Below, in pieces: positions 9,053 to 17,677 of a stretch of 64,000 bases of DNA. This stretch comes from Pseudoroseomonas cervicalis (GTDB lineage Bacteria > Pseudomonadota > Alphaproteobacteria > Acetobacterales > Acetobacteraceae), in the NCBI RefSeq assembly GCF_030818485.1, contig NZ_JAUTAJ010000005.1, positions 1 through 64,000 on the forward strand. The letters run 5' to 3'. The position numbers and the translations under genes were made by a program. Under the pieces are notes generated by a model. That model searched no databases, was not told the DNA's origin, and saw nothing but the letters and a program-made list of their open reading frames with translations. Position 1 is the first letter of the stretch. Every line of letters starts with the position of its first letter.

Positions 9053-9185
9053 GCTGGCGGGGCCGTCCGGCGGGCCTGGCCCGCGCCCGCATCACCGGCG
9101 ATCCCGCCCCGGCCGCAGCGCCGGTGGCGCCCCGCCGGGCGCGCAGGCGGCCTGGCCAGAAGGCGCCAGAGCCGGCGGGCGATGC

Positions 9186-10025
9186 TCAGGCGGCGCCGCG
9201 CAGCGCCGACACCGCGGCCGCCAGCCGCTCCAGCATCGGGTCGGTGATGCCGAGGCGCTGCAGCCCCTCCTGCGTGTTGAACAGGTATTCGGCGCTGCTG
9301 CCCAGCCGGCCGCTGGCGGTGGCCAGGCGGCGCACCACCTCGGCCTCCGGCAGGTCGGCATATTGCGGCCCGTCGGGGTTGATGACGAAGGCGATGCCAT
9401 GGCCGAAGCGGCGTCCATCCGGCGCATGCAGCGGCAGCCAGAGCGGGATATAGGCGCCGCTCAGCATCTCCCGCCGCCAGACCAGGGAGAGCTCTGACTC
9501 CAGCCCCGCCTCCTCCAGGCGGAAGGCGACGCCCTCGCATTCGCCGCCACGGTCGAGGGCCAGCACCAGCCCCGGCCGCTCCGGCGTGCCGCGGCCGATC
9601 GGGGTGGAGAGGCAGAAATTGCGCTGCCAGCCCTCGATCCGCGCGCGGCGGCTCTCGGCGAAGCGCACCGTCGGGTTCCAGATCAGCGAGCCATAGCCGA
9701 ACAGCCAGACCGCATCGGCCTCCGCCGGCCGCGCCGCCAGGGTGGCGCGCAGCGAGGCCTCGCGCGCCTCCTGGCTCAGCAGCGTGGCGCCGAGGGCGGC
9801 GCGCGCCATCTCATCGATGGCGCCGCTGCGCAGATAGTCGCGGGTCAGCGCCATGGGGGCGCTGGAGGGCGGGCCAGGGGGCGCGGCGGCGGTCGCGACG
9901 CCCGGCGCATCCGGCGCGCCGGCCTCGATCACCGCCTCCGGCGCGGCCGGCGGCAGCCCGGTGCCGGCCGGCTCGGGGCCGGCTGGCTCGGGGCCGGGCG
10001 GCGTTCCTGGGGCATTCCTGGCCAA
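9186..10025 (-). CDS. ChaC-like gamma-glutamylcyclotransferase
   Basis: The core carries the ChaC/GGCT fingerprint. The substrate loop is VWLFGYGSLIWNP (about residues 106-118), then RIEGWQRNFCLSTPIGRGTPERPGLVLAL, and VWRREML contains the candidate catalytic glutamate. ChaC enzymes cleave glutathione to 5-oxoproline and Cys-Gly in the cytoplasm. The start is a choice. TTG 10025 has a strong GAGGAG seven bases upstream and gives 279 residues with a Pro/Ala/Gly-rich N-terminus. ATG 9854 (MALTRDYLRSG) gives a typical 222-residue protein but has no Shine-Dalgarno sequence. The longer form is listed because of the ribosome site. Confidence 0.8.
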   Translation of the reverse strand: MARNAPGTPPGPEPAGPEPAGTGLPPAAPEAVIEAGAPDAPGVATAAAPPGPPSSAPMALTRDYLRSGAIDEMARAALGATLLSQEAREASLRATLAARPAEADAVWLFGYGSLIWNPTVRFAESRRARIEGWQRNFCLSTPIGRGTPERPGLVLALDRGGECEGVAFRLEEAGLESELSLVWRREMLSGAYIPLWLPLHAPDGRRFGHGIAFVINPDGPQYADLPEAEVVRRLATASGRLGSSAEYLFNTQEGLQRLGITDPMLERLAAAVSALRGAA

Positions 10026-10111
10026 TCCTGCTCTCCTCGGCGCTGGCGGACATTCTGCCGGGCCTTGTGACAGGAATTCCGCCCGGCATGAACCATTGCC
10101 AGGGTTGCGGC

Positions 10112-10330
10112 TCAGCGCGGCTTGTCGGCCGGGCCGGGAAACTCCGGCTTGATGGCCTGGCTGATCATGTCCATCACCCTCTCCAGCCCCTCCGGCAGCC
10201 CGGATGGCTGGCCCCCCGCCGCCACGCCGTCCAGGGCCGCGTCGGGCAGCGCCTGGGGCGGCGCCTCGGGGGCCGGCGCGGCCTCGGCGGTGGCGGCCTC
10301 GGCGGGGCTGGGTGGGCTGGTCGGGCGCAT
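10112..10330 (-). CDS. Small hypothetical protein
   Basis: A 72-residue frame starts at ATG 10330, with GGAG about 11 bases upstream. The N-terminal two thirds are Ala/Pro/Glu-rich and probably disordered. The C-terminus (LPEGLERVMDMISQAIKPEF) could form an amphipathic helix. It matches no family I recognise. It lies between the binding-protein gene and the ChaC-like gene on the same strand. Coding bias supports it only weakly. Confidence 0.4.
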   Translation of the reverse strand: MRPTSPPSPAEAATAEAAPAPEAPPQALPDAALDGVAAGGQPSGLPEGLERVMDMISQAIKPEFPGPADKPR

Positions 10331-10427
10331 CGGGATGGTCTCCAGGCCGGTGGGGCGGCGGCCAGCCTAGCAGGCCAGCCGCCGCCGGACAGGGCGGGCG
10401 GTGTCGATTCCCGCCCTGCGGCCCGGC

Positions 10428-12080
10428 TCAGCGGGTCAGCCGCAGATCCAGCCCCTTGTACAGCGCCACGCCATAGAGGCCATGCGGCCGCACCCCCTCG
10501 ACCCGCCGGGTCGAGGCGACCCAGAGCGGCTGGCGCAGCAGCGGCAGCCAGACATTGGCCTCGGCGACGCGGCGCTGCACCGCGCCGATCAGCCGGGCGC
10601 GCTCCGCCGGGTCGGTCGCCTGCCGAGCGCCGGCCAGGTCGCGATCGGTCTCCGGGTCGTTCCAGTTCATCCGGTTCGGCGTCGGGCGGTTGGCGCTCGG
10701 GAAATACAGGGAGAAGGCGTCGGTCGCCGACATGTAGGGATAGGACATGACGAAGGCGTCGAATTCCTGCGTCGCCAGCTTGCCCCAGCCCACCGTGGCG
10801 TCCCAGAGCTGCACGCGCAGCTCGATGCCGACGCGGCGCAGATCGGCCTGGATCGCCTGCATCACCGTGTTGTTGACGCTGGTCTGCAGCGCGTAGAGCA
10901 GCAGCGAGGCGCGCTGCCCGTCCTTCACCCGCACCCCGTCCGGCCCGGGGCGCCAGCCGGCCTCGTCCAGCACGCGGCGCGCCGCGTTGGGGTCGTGCTG
11001 CGGCACCAGCGCCGCGGCCTCGGCGCTGTAGTCCAGCGTCTCCGGGTTCAGATAGGCGGTCGCCGCCTCGCCGGCGCCGAAGAACACGGCGCGCGCGATG
11101 GCCTGCTTGTCGACCGCCAGGTTGACCGCGCGGCGGATCGCCGGGTCGCCCGCCACCGGCTTGTCGACCTTGAAGCCCAGGAAATGGTCGAACAGATGCA
11201 CCGGCTGCTGCTGCACGGTCAGGGTGGGCACCCGGCGCAGGCTTTCCAGCGCGATATGCGGGATCCACTGCGTCACATCGCCCTGGCCGGTCTGGATGGC
11301 GGCCAGCCGGGTCGTGGCTTCCGGGATGACGCGCAGGATGACGCGCTCGATCTGCGGCGAGGGGTTGTTGTAGATCGGCGGGCCCCAATTGTAGCGGGGG
11401 TGGCGGGTCAGCACCATCTCCTGCCGCGGCGTCCAGGATTGCCAGCAATAGGGGCCGGTGCCGTTGAAGCCCTGCACGCCGAAATTGTCGCCCAGCCGCT
11501 CCACCGTGGCCTGGTCGACCATGGCGCCGAAATAATGCGTCAGCTGCAGCAGCAGCTCGCTGAAGGGCTCGTTCAGCTCATAGACCAGCGTGTGGTCATC
11601 GGTGGCGTGGATGCGCTTCACCGGGCCGGCGCGCCAGCGCACCGGGCTGCGGGTCGCCGGGTCGGCCCAGCGGCTCAGCGAGTAGGCGGCGTCGCGCGCG
11701 GTGAAGGGCTTGCCGTCGCAGAAGCTGACGCCCTGGCGGATCTTGAAGGTGTAGGTGCGGCCATCCTCGCTGACCGTCCAGCTCTCGGCGAGCCCCGGGC
11801 GCACCGTGCGCTGGTCCCAGTCCAGCGTCACCAGCGTGTCGGAGAGCAGGAACAGCGCCTCGCCGGCGGCCAGCGCCGAGGTGCGGGCGGGGTCGTAGCG
11901 GTCGGCGTCGATCTCGCGCAGCACCACCAGCGCGTCGCGCGGCAGCGCCTGGGCCTGCGGGGCCGCAGCCGGCCAGCCAAGGCCGAGGGTCAGCGCCGCC
12001 GCCCCCGCCCAGGCGGCCAGGCGCCGCGCCCCGGCGCGCCCTGTCCCGGCCACGCTGCGGCCTGTTGCGGGATGCTGCAT
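10428..12080 (-). CDS. ABC transporter substrate-binding protein, family 5 (peptide/opine type)
   Basis: This 550-residue protein has a signal peptide (RLAAWAGAAALTLGLGWPAAAPQAQA) and the SBP_bac_5 fold. Visible motifs are LVTLDWDQRTVRPGLAESWTVSEDGRTYTFKIR, the QGVSFCDGKPFTARDAAYSL region and NFGVQGFNGTGPYCWQSWTP. Such proteins deliver di/oligopeptides, opines or nickel complexes to a two-permease, two-ATPase importer. No permease or ATPase gene is adjacent, so the rest of the importer lies elsewhere or this is an orphan receptor. The start is ATG 12080, with AGGAAGGGGG upstream; a GTG at 12137 would add 19 residues of non-signal sequence. It diverges from an amino-acid-binding protein gene across 246 bases. 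Confidence 0.88.
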   Translation of the reverse strand: MQHPATGRSVAGTGRAGARRLAAWAGAAALTLGLGWPAAAPQAQALPRDALVVLREIDADRYDPARTSALAAGEALFLLSDTLVTLDWDQRTVRPGLAESWTVSEDGRTYTFKIRQGVSFCDGKPFTARDAAYSLSRWADPATRSPVRWRAGPVKRIHATDDHTLVYELNEPFSELLLQLTHYFGAMVDQATVERLGDNFGVQGFNGTGPYCWQSWTPRQEMVLTRHPRYNWGPPIYNNPSPQIERVILRVIPEATTRLAAIQTGQGDVTQWIPHIALESLRRVPTLTVQQQPVHLFDHFLGFKVDKPVAGDPAIRRAVNLAVDKQAIARAVFFGAGEAATAYLNPETLDYSAEAAALVPQHDPNAARRVLDEAGWRPGPDGVRVKDGQRASLLLYALQTSVNNTVMQAIQADLRRVGIELRVQLWDATVGWGKLATQEFDAFVMSYPYMSATDAFSLYFPSANRPTPNRMNWNDPETDRDLAGARQATDPAERARLIGAVQRRVAEANVWLPLLRQPLWVASTRRVEGVRPHGLYGVALYKGLDLRLTR

Positions 12081-12244
12081 CGGAAACCCCCTTCCTGCTG
12101 GGCAGGGCGGCACGCGCCGTGTCGCGGCGTGTGGCACCCACCCTCGTTCGGCCTGTCCCTGGCGGCGGCGGTGGCGGGGGCCCTGGCCCGTTCCGCTCCG
12201 CCGCGTTTCTTCTTGGGCTCAGCACAGCAAAATCGTTCCGCAGC

Positions 12245-12273
12245 GTCAATCGAGGCCGGGCCGGGCGATTGAC
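12245..12273. repeat. Inverted repeat in divergent promoter region
   Basis: GTCAATCG (12245-12252) and CGATTGAC (12266-12273) form perfect 8-base arms around a 13-base GC-rich spacer. They lie between the two divergent binding-protein genes. The right arm overlaps a TTGACA that could be a -35 element for the rightward gene. It may be an operator; no regulator gene is adjacent. Confidence 0.4.
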
Positions 12274-12326
12274 AGGCGCCGGCGGCGACAGCGACCATCG
12301 GCGCGGGAGATTCACAAACCGGGGGT

Positions 12327-13370
12327 ATGATCATGGTCAAGCGGGGCCTCGCGGCCGCGTTCCTGCTCGCCTGCGCGCTGTTCGGCGGAAGCGCCGCCGC
12401 GCAAGGCCCGTCCGCCAGCCCGACGCTGGATGCCGTGCGCGCGCGCGGCCAGCTGGTCTGCGGCATCCACACCGGCATTGCGGGCTTCGCCCTGCCGGAT
12501 TCCCGCGGCGTCTGGCAGGGGCTGGACATCGATCTCTGCCGCGGCCTGGCCGCCGCCATCTTCAACGACCCGACCAAGCTGCGGCTGGTGCCGGTCTCCT
12601 CCTCCACGCGCTTCACCGCGCTGGGCTCGGGCGAGCTCGACGTGCTGTTCCGCACCTCGACCCAGACCATGCTGCGCGACACCACCCTCGGCCTGCGCCA
12701 TGCGGTGACCTATTTCTACGATGGGCATGGCTTCCTGGTGCGCGCCGATGCGGGCGTGCAGCGCGTCGCCGATCTGCGCGGCGCCACCATCTGCCTGGTG
12801 CAGGGCACCACCAATGAGCAGGTGACGGCCGACTATTTCCGCACCATCAACACCCCCTTCCAGCCGGTGGTGTTCGAGCGCACCGACCAGGTGGCCGCCG
12901 CGCTGCAATCCGGGCGCTGCGATTCCTTCGGCATGGACGCCTCGCAGCTCGCCGCGCTGCGCGCCTCCCTGCCCAACCCGGCGCAATGGACGGTGCTGCC
13001 CGAGCGCTTCTCCAAGGAGCCCTATGGCGCCTATGTGCGGCGCGGCGACGACAATTGGTTCGACATCGTGCGCTGGTACACCACCGCCATCATCGAGGCG
13101 GAGGAGCAGGGCGTGACCGCGGCCAATGCCGAGGCGATGCGCGGCAGCGCCACCAACCCCAACACCCGCCGCCTGCTCGGCGCCACGCCGGAGCTCGGCC
13201 AGTCGCTGAAGCTCGACCCGCTCTGGGCCTACAACGCCATCCGCGCCGTCGGCAATTACGGCGAGATCTATGACCGGCACATGGGCCCGAACACGCCGAT
13301 CGGCCTGCCGCGCGGCCCGAACGAGCAATGGACCAAGGGCGGCCTGCTCTACGCCTGGCCGATGCGCTGA
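12327..13370 (+). CDS. Amino-acid ABC transporter substrate-binding protein (AapJ-like)
   Basis: This 347-residue protein has an N-terminal signal peptide (KRGLAAAFLLACALFGGSAAAQ) followed by a family 3 solute-binding domain. Motifs include LDAVRARGQLVCGIHTGIAGFALPD split by the usual family residues, WQGLDIDLCRGLAAAIF and GATICLVQGTTNEQ. The C-terminal part (WFDIVRWYTTAIIEAEEQGVT, then LLGATPELGQSLKLDP) is characteristic of the general L-amino-acid binding protein AapJ/BztA. It would act in the periplasm. No aapQMP permease or ATPase genes follow, so it is an orphan copy or serves a distant transporter. ATG 12327 and ATG 12333 are both possible starts. Confidence 0.88.
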   Translation: MIMVKRGLAAAFLLACALFGGSAAAQGPSASPTLDAVRARGQLVCGIHTGIAGFALPDSRGVWQGLDIDLCRGLAAAIFNDPTKLRLVPVSSSTRFTALGSGELDVLFRTSTQTMLRDTTLGLRHAVTYFYDGHGFLVRADAGVQRVADLRGATICLVQGTTNEQVTADYFRTINTPFQPVVFERTDQVAAALQSGRCDSFGMDASQLAALRASLPNPAQWTVLPERFSKEPYGAYVRRGDDNWFDIVRWYTTAIIEAEEQGVTAANAEAMRGSATNPNTRRLLGATPELGQSLKLDPLWAYNAIRAVGNYGEIYDRHMGPNTPIGLPRGPNEQWTKGGLLYAWPMR

Positions 13371-13427
13371 GCCGCCCCGGGCGCCGCCCCGCTTGCGGGA
13401 CGCGGCGCCAGGCGGCATTGGCGGGGT

Positions 13428-14567
13428 GTGACACGTATCGCCGCCCCGCCCCTGCTGACCGACCCCGACCTGGCCCTGGCCCGGCTGCTGGCCCTGCTGC
13501 CGGCGCTGGCGCCGCGCCGCCTGGCCGCGGGCGAGGCGGTCGGCCTGGTCCTGGCCGAGGCGCTGCGCCTGCCCGGCCCGGTGCCGCCGGCGCCGCGCGC
13601 GCTGCGCGATGGCTGGGCGCTGGAAGCCGCCGAGACCCTGGGCGCCGGCCCCTACGCCCCGGCGCCGCTGTCCCGCGCCCTGGCCGTCGCCAGCGGCGAG
13701 GCCCTGCCACCGGGCTGCGACGCCGTGCTGGACCCGTTCGACATCACCCATCTCGGCCCGCTGCGCGCCGCGCTGCGCGACGCCATCCCCGGCGAGGGGG
13801 TGCGCGGGGCCGGGGAGGAGGCGCCGGAAGGGTTCCTGCTGGCCGGGGCCGGCACCAGGCTGCGCCCGCTGGCCCTGCCGCTGCTGGCGGCGGCCGGGAT
13901 CGGCAGGGTCGCGGTGCGGCAGCCGCGCCTTGCGCTGCTGCCGGTGGGCGAGGAATGGATGGGCGGCATGGCGGACAGCCTCTCCCCCTGCCTCGCCGCC
14001 CTGGCCCTGGTGGAGGGCGCCGCCTGCCGTCTCCTGCCCGCCGTGCCGGACGCGCCCGATGCCATCGCCGCCGCGCTGCGGGGCGCCGCGGCGGAGGCCG
14101 ATCTGCTCTGCACCCTGGGCGGCAGCGGGCAGGGGCCTTCCGACCACAGCGCCGCCGGGCTGGACGCGGCCGGGGCGCTGCTGCTGCACGGCATCGGCGC
14201 GCGGCCCGGGGCCAGCGCCGGCTTCGGGCAGGCCGGCGCGACGCCGGTGCTGCTGCTGCCCGGCCGGGCCGAGGATGCGCTGGCCGCCTGGCTGCTGCTG
14301 GCACGGCCGGCGCTGCGCCGGCTGGCCCAGGCCGCGCCGCCGCCGCGCCGGAGGCTGCGCCTGGCGCGCAAGCTGGCCTCCAGCGTCGGGCTGGCCGAGA
14401 TCGCCCTGCTGCGGCGGGAGGGGGAGGCGGCCATCCCGCTGGGCCTCGGCAGCCTGACGCTGGCCGCCCTGGCCCAGGCCGACCACGCCCTGATCCTGCC
14501 CGCCGCCACCGAGGGCCATGAGGAAGGCGCCTGGATCGAGGCCGAGCCGCTCTGGAGCCCCGCATGA
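13428..14567 (+). CDS. Divergent MoeA-like molybdopterin protein
   Basis: This 379-residue protein follows the MoeA plan but is degenerate. The N-terminal ALRDGWALEA segment replaces the usual DGYA-type substrate loop. The central domain has CTLGGSGQGPSDHSAAGLDA where MoeA has SGG-(T/V)S-x-GD, and GIGARPGASAG where MoeA has KPGKP. MoeA inserts molybdenum into adenylylated molybdopterin. Loss of these motif residues suggests the protein may not be a standard insertase. It starts at GTG 13428, and its stop overlaps the next gene's ATG (ATGA at 14564), so the pair is coupled. It may act as a partner of the second protein. Confidence 0.7.
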   Translation: MTRIAAPPLLTDPDLALARLLALLPALAPRRLAAGEAVGLVLAEALRLPGPVPPAPRALRDGWALEAAETLGAGPYAPAPLSRALAVASGEALPPGCDAVLDPFDITHLGPLRAALRDAIPGEGVRGAGEEAPEGFLLAGAGTRLRPLALPLLAAAGIGRVAVRQPRLALLPVGEEWMGGMADSLSPCLAALALVEGAACRLLPAVPDAPDAIAAALRGAAAEADLLCTLGGSGQGPSDHSAAGLDAAGALLLHGIGARPGASAGFGQAGATPVLLLPGRAEDALAAWLLLARPALRRLAQAAPPPRRRLRLARKLASSVGLAEIALLRREGEAAIPLGLGSLTLAALAQADHALILPAATEGHEEGAWIEAEPLWSPA

Positions 14568-16537
14568 CCGAGACCGACGGCCTGCTGGCCCGCATCCGCC
14601 GTGCCGCGCGGCAGGAGCAGTTCCTGGAAGTGCTGCCGGCCGAGGAGGCGATGCGCCGCTTCCGCGATGCGCTGGAGCTTGCTCCGCTGCCGGCGGAGAC
14701 GGTTGGGTTGGCGGCGGCGCTGGGCCGGGTAGTGGCCTCGCCGGTCGCCGCCGCCATGGACGCGCCGCCCTTCGACCGCGCCTCGGTGGATGGCTTCGCG
14801 CTGCGCGCCGCCGACACCGCCGGCGCCAGCGAGGCCGCGCCGCGCCGCCTGCGGCTGAATGCCGAGCTGCTGGCCTGCGGCGTCGCCCCCGCCATCGCCG
14901 TCGCGCCGGGCACGGCGACGGCCATCGCCACCGGCGGCGTCATCCCGCGCGGCGCCGATGCGGTGCTGATGGTCGAGCACAGCGCGCTGGAGGAGACGCC
15001 CGAGGGCCCCGTCATCGCCGTGCAGCGCGCCGTGGCGCCGGGCCAGTTCATCGGCTTCGCCGGCAGCGACATCGCCCGTGGCGAGACGCTGCTGCGCCGC
15101 GGCGCCATCATCACCGCGCGCGAGATCGGCATGCTGGCCGCTTCCGGCCATGCGGCGGTCGCGGTGGTGCGGCGGCCGCGCGTCGCGGTGCTGTCCACGG
15201 GGGATGAGCTGGTGCCGCCGGGCACGCTGCCCCTGCCGCCGGGCGCCATCGCCGACAGCAACGCCGCCATCCTCGGCGCGGCAGTGGCCGAGAATGGCGG
15301 CGAGGCCCTGCCGCGCGGCATCCTGCCGGATGACGAGGCGAAGCTGGAGGCCGCCGTGCGGGCGGCGCTGGCCGAGGCCGATATGGTCGTGCTGTCGGGC
15401 GGCACCAGCAAGGGGGCGGGGGATGTGTCGCACCGCATCCTGGCGCGGCTCGGCCCGCCCGGCATCGTCGCGCATGGCGTGGCGCTGAAGCCGGGCAAGC
15501 CGCTCTGCCTGGCCGTCGCCGGGGGCAAGCCGGTGGTGGTGCTGCCGGGCTTCCCGACCTCGGCCATCTTCACCTTCCACGAATTCGTCGTGCCGGTGCT
15601 GCGGGCGCTGGCCGGCCTGCCGCCGCGCCAGGAGACGGAGCGCGAGGCGCGGCTGGCGCTGCGCACGCCGAGCGAGCTGGGCCGCACCGAATATGTCATG
15701 GCCTCGCTCGCCGAGGCGCCGGAGGGCGGGCTGGCCGCCTGGCCGCTCGGCAAGGGTTCTGGAAGCGTCACCGCCTTCGCCCAGGCGGACGGCTTTTTTT
15801 CGGTGCCCGCCCTCTCGGCGGGGGTCGAGGCGGGGGCGGAGGTGCGGCTGCGGCTGATCGGTGGCGCGGCGCCGCTGCCGGATCTCGCCATCATGGGCAG
15901 CCATTGCGTCGGGCTGGATGCGGTGCTGGACGCGCTGGCGGCGCAGGGGGTGCGGGCCCGCAGCCTGGCGGTGGGCAGCCTGGGCGGGCTGGCCGCGGCG
16001 CGGCACGGCGAATGCGACATTGCGCCGGCGCATCTGCTGGATGCCGCCAGCGGTGCCTACAACACCCCCTATCTGGAGCCGGGCCTCACCCTGGTGCCGG
16101 GCTGGCGGCGCATGCAGGGGGTGGTGTTCCGCCCCGGCGACGCCCGGTTCGAGGGTCTGGCGGCGCGCGACGCCGTCGCCCGGGCGGCGGCCGATCCCGC
16201 CTGCCTGCTGGTCAACCGCAATGCGGGCTCGGGCACCCGCATCCTGCTGGACGGGCTGCTCGGCGGGGCGCGGCCGCCCGGCTATGCCAACCAGCCGAAA
16301 TCCCACAATGCCGTGGCTGCCGCCGTGGCGCAGGGCCGCGCCGATTGGGGGCTGGCCATCGACACGGTGGCGCGCGCCTACGGTCTCGGCTTCCTGCCGG
16401 TGGCGGAGGAGCATTACGATTTCTTCCTGCCCGAGGCGCGGCGCGGCCGGCCGGCCGTGCAGGCCTTCCTGGCGGCGCTGGCCGAGCCTTCGCTGCGGGC
16501 GCGGCTGGCGGCCCTCGGCTTCCGGCCTTCCGGCTGA
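14564..16537 (+). CDS. MoeA fused to a periplasmic-binding-like domain
   Basis: This 657-residue protein has two parts. Residues about 20-420 are a well-kept MoeA: FDRASVDGFALRAADT, VLMVEHSALEE, VLSTGDELVPPG, VVLSGGTSKGAGDVSHRIL and KPGKPLCLA. Residues about 435-657 form a PBP-like domain (PF12727 type): YNTPYLEPGLTLVPGWRRMQG, LLVNRNAGSGTRILLDGL and AVAQGRADWGLAIDTVARAYGLGF. MoeA catalyses molybdate insertion into molybdopterin-AMP. The fused domain is thought to bind molybdate or a ligand, and such fusions are known in archaea and some proteobacteria. Coding sequence at 15794-15800 is a run of seven T, unusual at this GC content. The gene is coupled to the preceding MoeA-like gene. A modABC operon lies 9 kb away. 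Confidence 0.85.
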   Translation: MTETDGLLARIRRAARQEQFLEVLPAEEAMRRFRDALELAPLPAETVGLAAALGRVVASPVAAAMDAPPFDRASVDGFALRAADTAGASEAAPRRLRLNAELLACGVAPAIAVAPGTATAIATGGVIPRGADAVLMVEHSALEETPEGPVIAVQRAVAPGQFIGFAGSDIARGETLLRRGAIITAREIGMLAASGHAAVAVVRRPRVAVLSTGDELVPPGTLPLPPGAIADSNAAILGAAVAENGGEALPRGILPDDEAKLEAAVRAALAEADMVVLSGGTSKGAGDVSHRILARLGPPGIVAHGVALKPGKPLCLAVAGGKPVVVLPGFPTSAIFTFHEFVVPVLRALAGLPPRQETEREARLALRTPSELGRTEYVMASLAEAPEGGLAAWPLGKGSGSVTAFAQADGFFSVPALSAGVEAGAEVRLRLIGGAAPLPDLAIMGSHCVGLDAVLDALAAQGVRARSLAVGSLGGLAAARHGECDIAPAHLLDAASGAYNTPYLEPGLTLVPGWRRMQGVVFRPGDARFEGLAARDAVARAAADPACLLVNRNAGSGTRILLDGLLGGARPPGYANQPKSHNAVAAAVAQGRADWGLAIDTVARAYGLGFLPVAEEHYDFFLPEARRGRPAVQAFLAALAEPSLRARLAALGFRPSG

Positions 16538-16545
16538 GCGGCGCG

Positions 16546-16606
16546 TCATCCACCGAAACTTATCCACCGAATCTGGGGATCGGCCTGTGCGTAGCCCTGT
16601 GGACAA
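16546..16606. promoter_or_regulatory. DnaA-box-like cluster in intergenic region
   Basis: Three near-matches to the DnaA box (TTATCCACA) fall within 61 bases: TCATCCACC (16546-16554), TTATCCACC (16560-16568) and the inverted TGTGGACAA (16598-16606). They lie in the 114-base gap before a LysR gene. They may regulate transcription or titrate DnaA. Nothing else here looks like a chromosomal origin. Confidence 0.3.
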
Positions 16607-16651
16607 ATCGCCCGGACGCTGTCGGGCGCGCGGGCGGCAAGGCCCGGCGCC

Positions 16652-17560
16652 GTGCTGACGCTGCGCCAGATCGAGGTGTTCCGCGCCGTGCTGCAGGCCG
16701 GCAGCATGATGGGGGCGGCGCGGCGCCTCGGCATCGCCCAGCCCACCGTCACCCGCGTCATCCGCCGCATGGAGGATGTGGTGGGCGTGCCGCTCTTCGA
16801 CCGCGCCGCCGGCCGGCTGACGCCGACCGCCGAGGCGCGGCGGGTGCTGGAGGAGGTGGACCGCGCCTTCGAGGGGCTGAGCGCCGCCTTGCTGCGCGCC
16901 AGCCGCGCCGCGCGGCCGGAGGAGGGGCATCTGCAGCTCGGCGTCTCGCCGAGCCTGGGGCGGGTGCTGGTGCCGCGCGCGCTGGCCGGGCTGGTGGCGG
17001 CGCATCCGGGGCTGTCGCTGCGGCTCGACGTGCTGTCGGTCAGCCAGGTGGTGGCCTATCTGCGCGACGGGCCGGGGGAGGCCGCCGTCACCCTCTACCC
17101 GTTGCTGGAGGCCGGCATCCACAGCCAGCATGTGGGGCAGGGCGCCATGGTCGCGCTGGTGCCGCGCGGCTGGGACCTGGCCTCCCGCCCGGCGCTGCGG
17201 CCGCGCGACCTGGAGGGGCGGGCGCTCGCCATGTTCGAAGGCTATTCGGTGCATGGCCAGGCGCTGAGCGCCTGGCTGGCGCTGGATGGCGCCAGCCCCG
17301 GCCAGCGCCACCAGGTGCGCTTCGCCGAATCCGCCGCCGCTTTGGCCGAGGCCGGGCTCGCCATCGCGCTGGTCGATGCCTTCAGCGCCATGGCGGTGGA
17401 TGAGCGGCGCGTGGCGATCCTGCCGGCGCTGGGGGCCGGCCGGTTCAACGTCTATCTGCACCGGGTGCTGGACCGGGTGCAGGGCCGCTTCCTGCCGCCC
17501 TTCGCCACGCTGCTGAGCCAGGCCATCGCCGAGCGTGCCGTCGCGCTGCCCATGCCCTGA
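16652..17560 (+). CDS. LysR-family transcriptional regulator
   Basis: This 302-residue protein has a LysR HTH at residues 1-60 (LTLRQIEVFRAVLQAGSMMG, AQPTVTRVIRRMEDVVGVPL) and an effector domain from about residue 90. The start is GTG 16652, the first codon giving the canonical MLTLRQIEVF N-terminus. It is upstream of and co-oriented with a Bug receptor, a zinc dehydrogenase and a hypothetical protein, and is probably their regulator. A strong hairpin (17570-17602) directly after its stop suggests the downstream genes have their own promoter. Confidence 0.9.
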   Translation: MLTLRQIEVFRAVLQAGSMMGAARRLGIAQPTVTRVIRRMEDVVGVPLFDRAAGRLTPTAEARRVLEEVDRAFEGLSAALLRASRAARPEEGHLQLGVSPSLGRVLVPRALAGLVAAHPGLSLRLDVLSVSQVVAYLRDGPGEAAVTLYPLLEAGIHSQHVGQGAMVALVPRGWDLASRPALRPRDLEGRALAMFEGYSVHGQALSAWLALDGASPGQRHQVRFAESAAALAEAGLAIALVDAFSAMAVDERRVAILPALGAGRFNVYLHRVLDRVQGRFLPPFATLLSQAIAERAVALPMP

Positions 17561-17569
17561 GGCTATGGC

Positions 17570-17602
17570 CCCCTTCCAAGCTGGCGCTTGCCAGGGAAGG
17601 GG
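17570..17602 (+). terminator. Stem-loop after the LysR gene
   Basis: CCCCTTCC (17570-17577) pairs with GGAAGGGG (17595-17602). Inside this, CTGGC (17581-17585) pairs with GCCAG (17590-17594) around a GCTT loop, leaving a 3-base bulge. The total is 13 base pairs, ten bases after the LysR stop codon. There is no T tract, so this is a structural prediction only. Confidence 0.5.
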
Positions 17603-17677
17603 CGGCGCGCGCCTATGCCGGCTGAACGCGGCCCCCGAATGGCCGGGCCGCCAAGACGCGACGATGGAGGAACGCCC

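Noticed and set aside
16546..16606. Chromosomal replication origin
   Set aside because: The DnaA-like sites are few, there is no long AT-rich unwinding element, and none of the usual origin neighbours (dnaA, hemE, parAB, gidA) is present.
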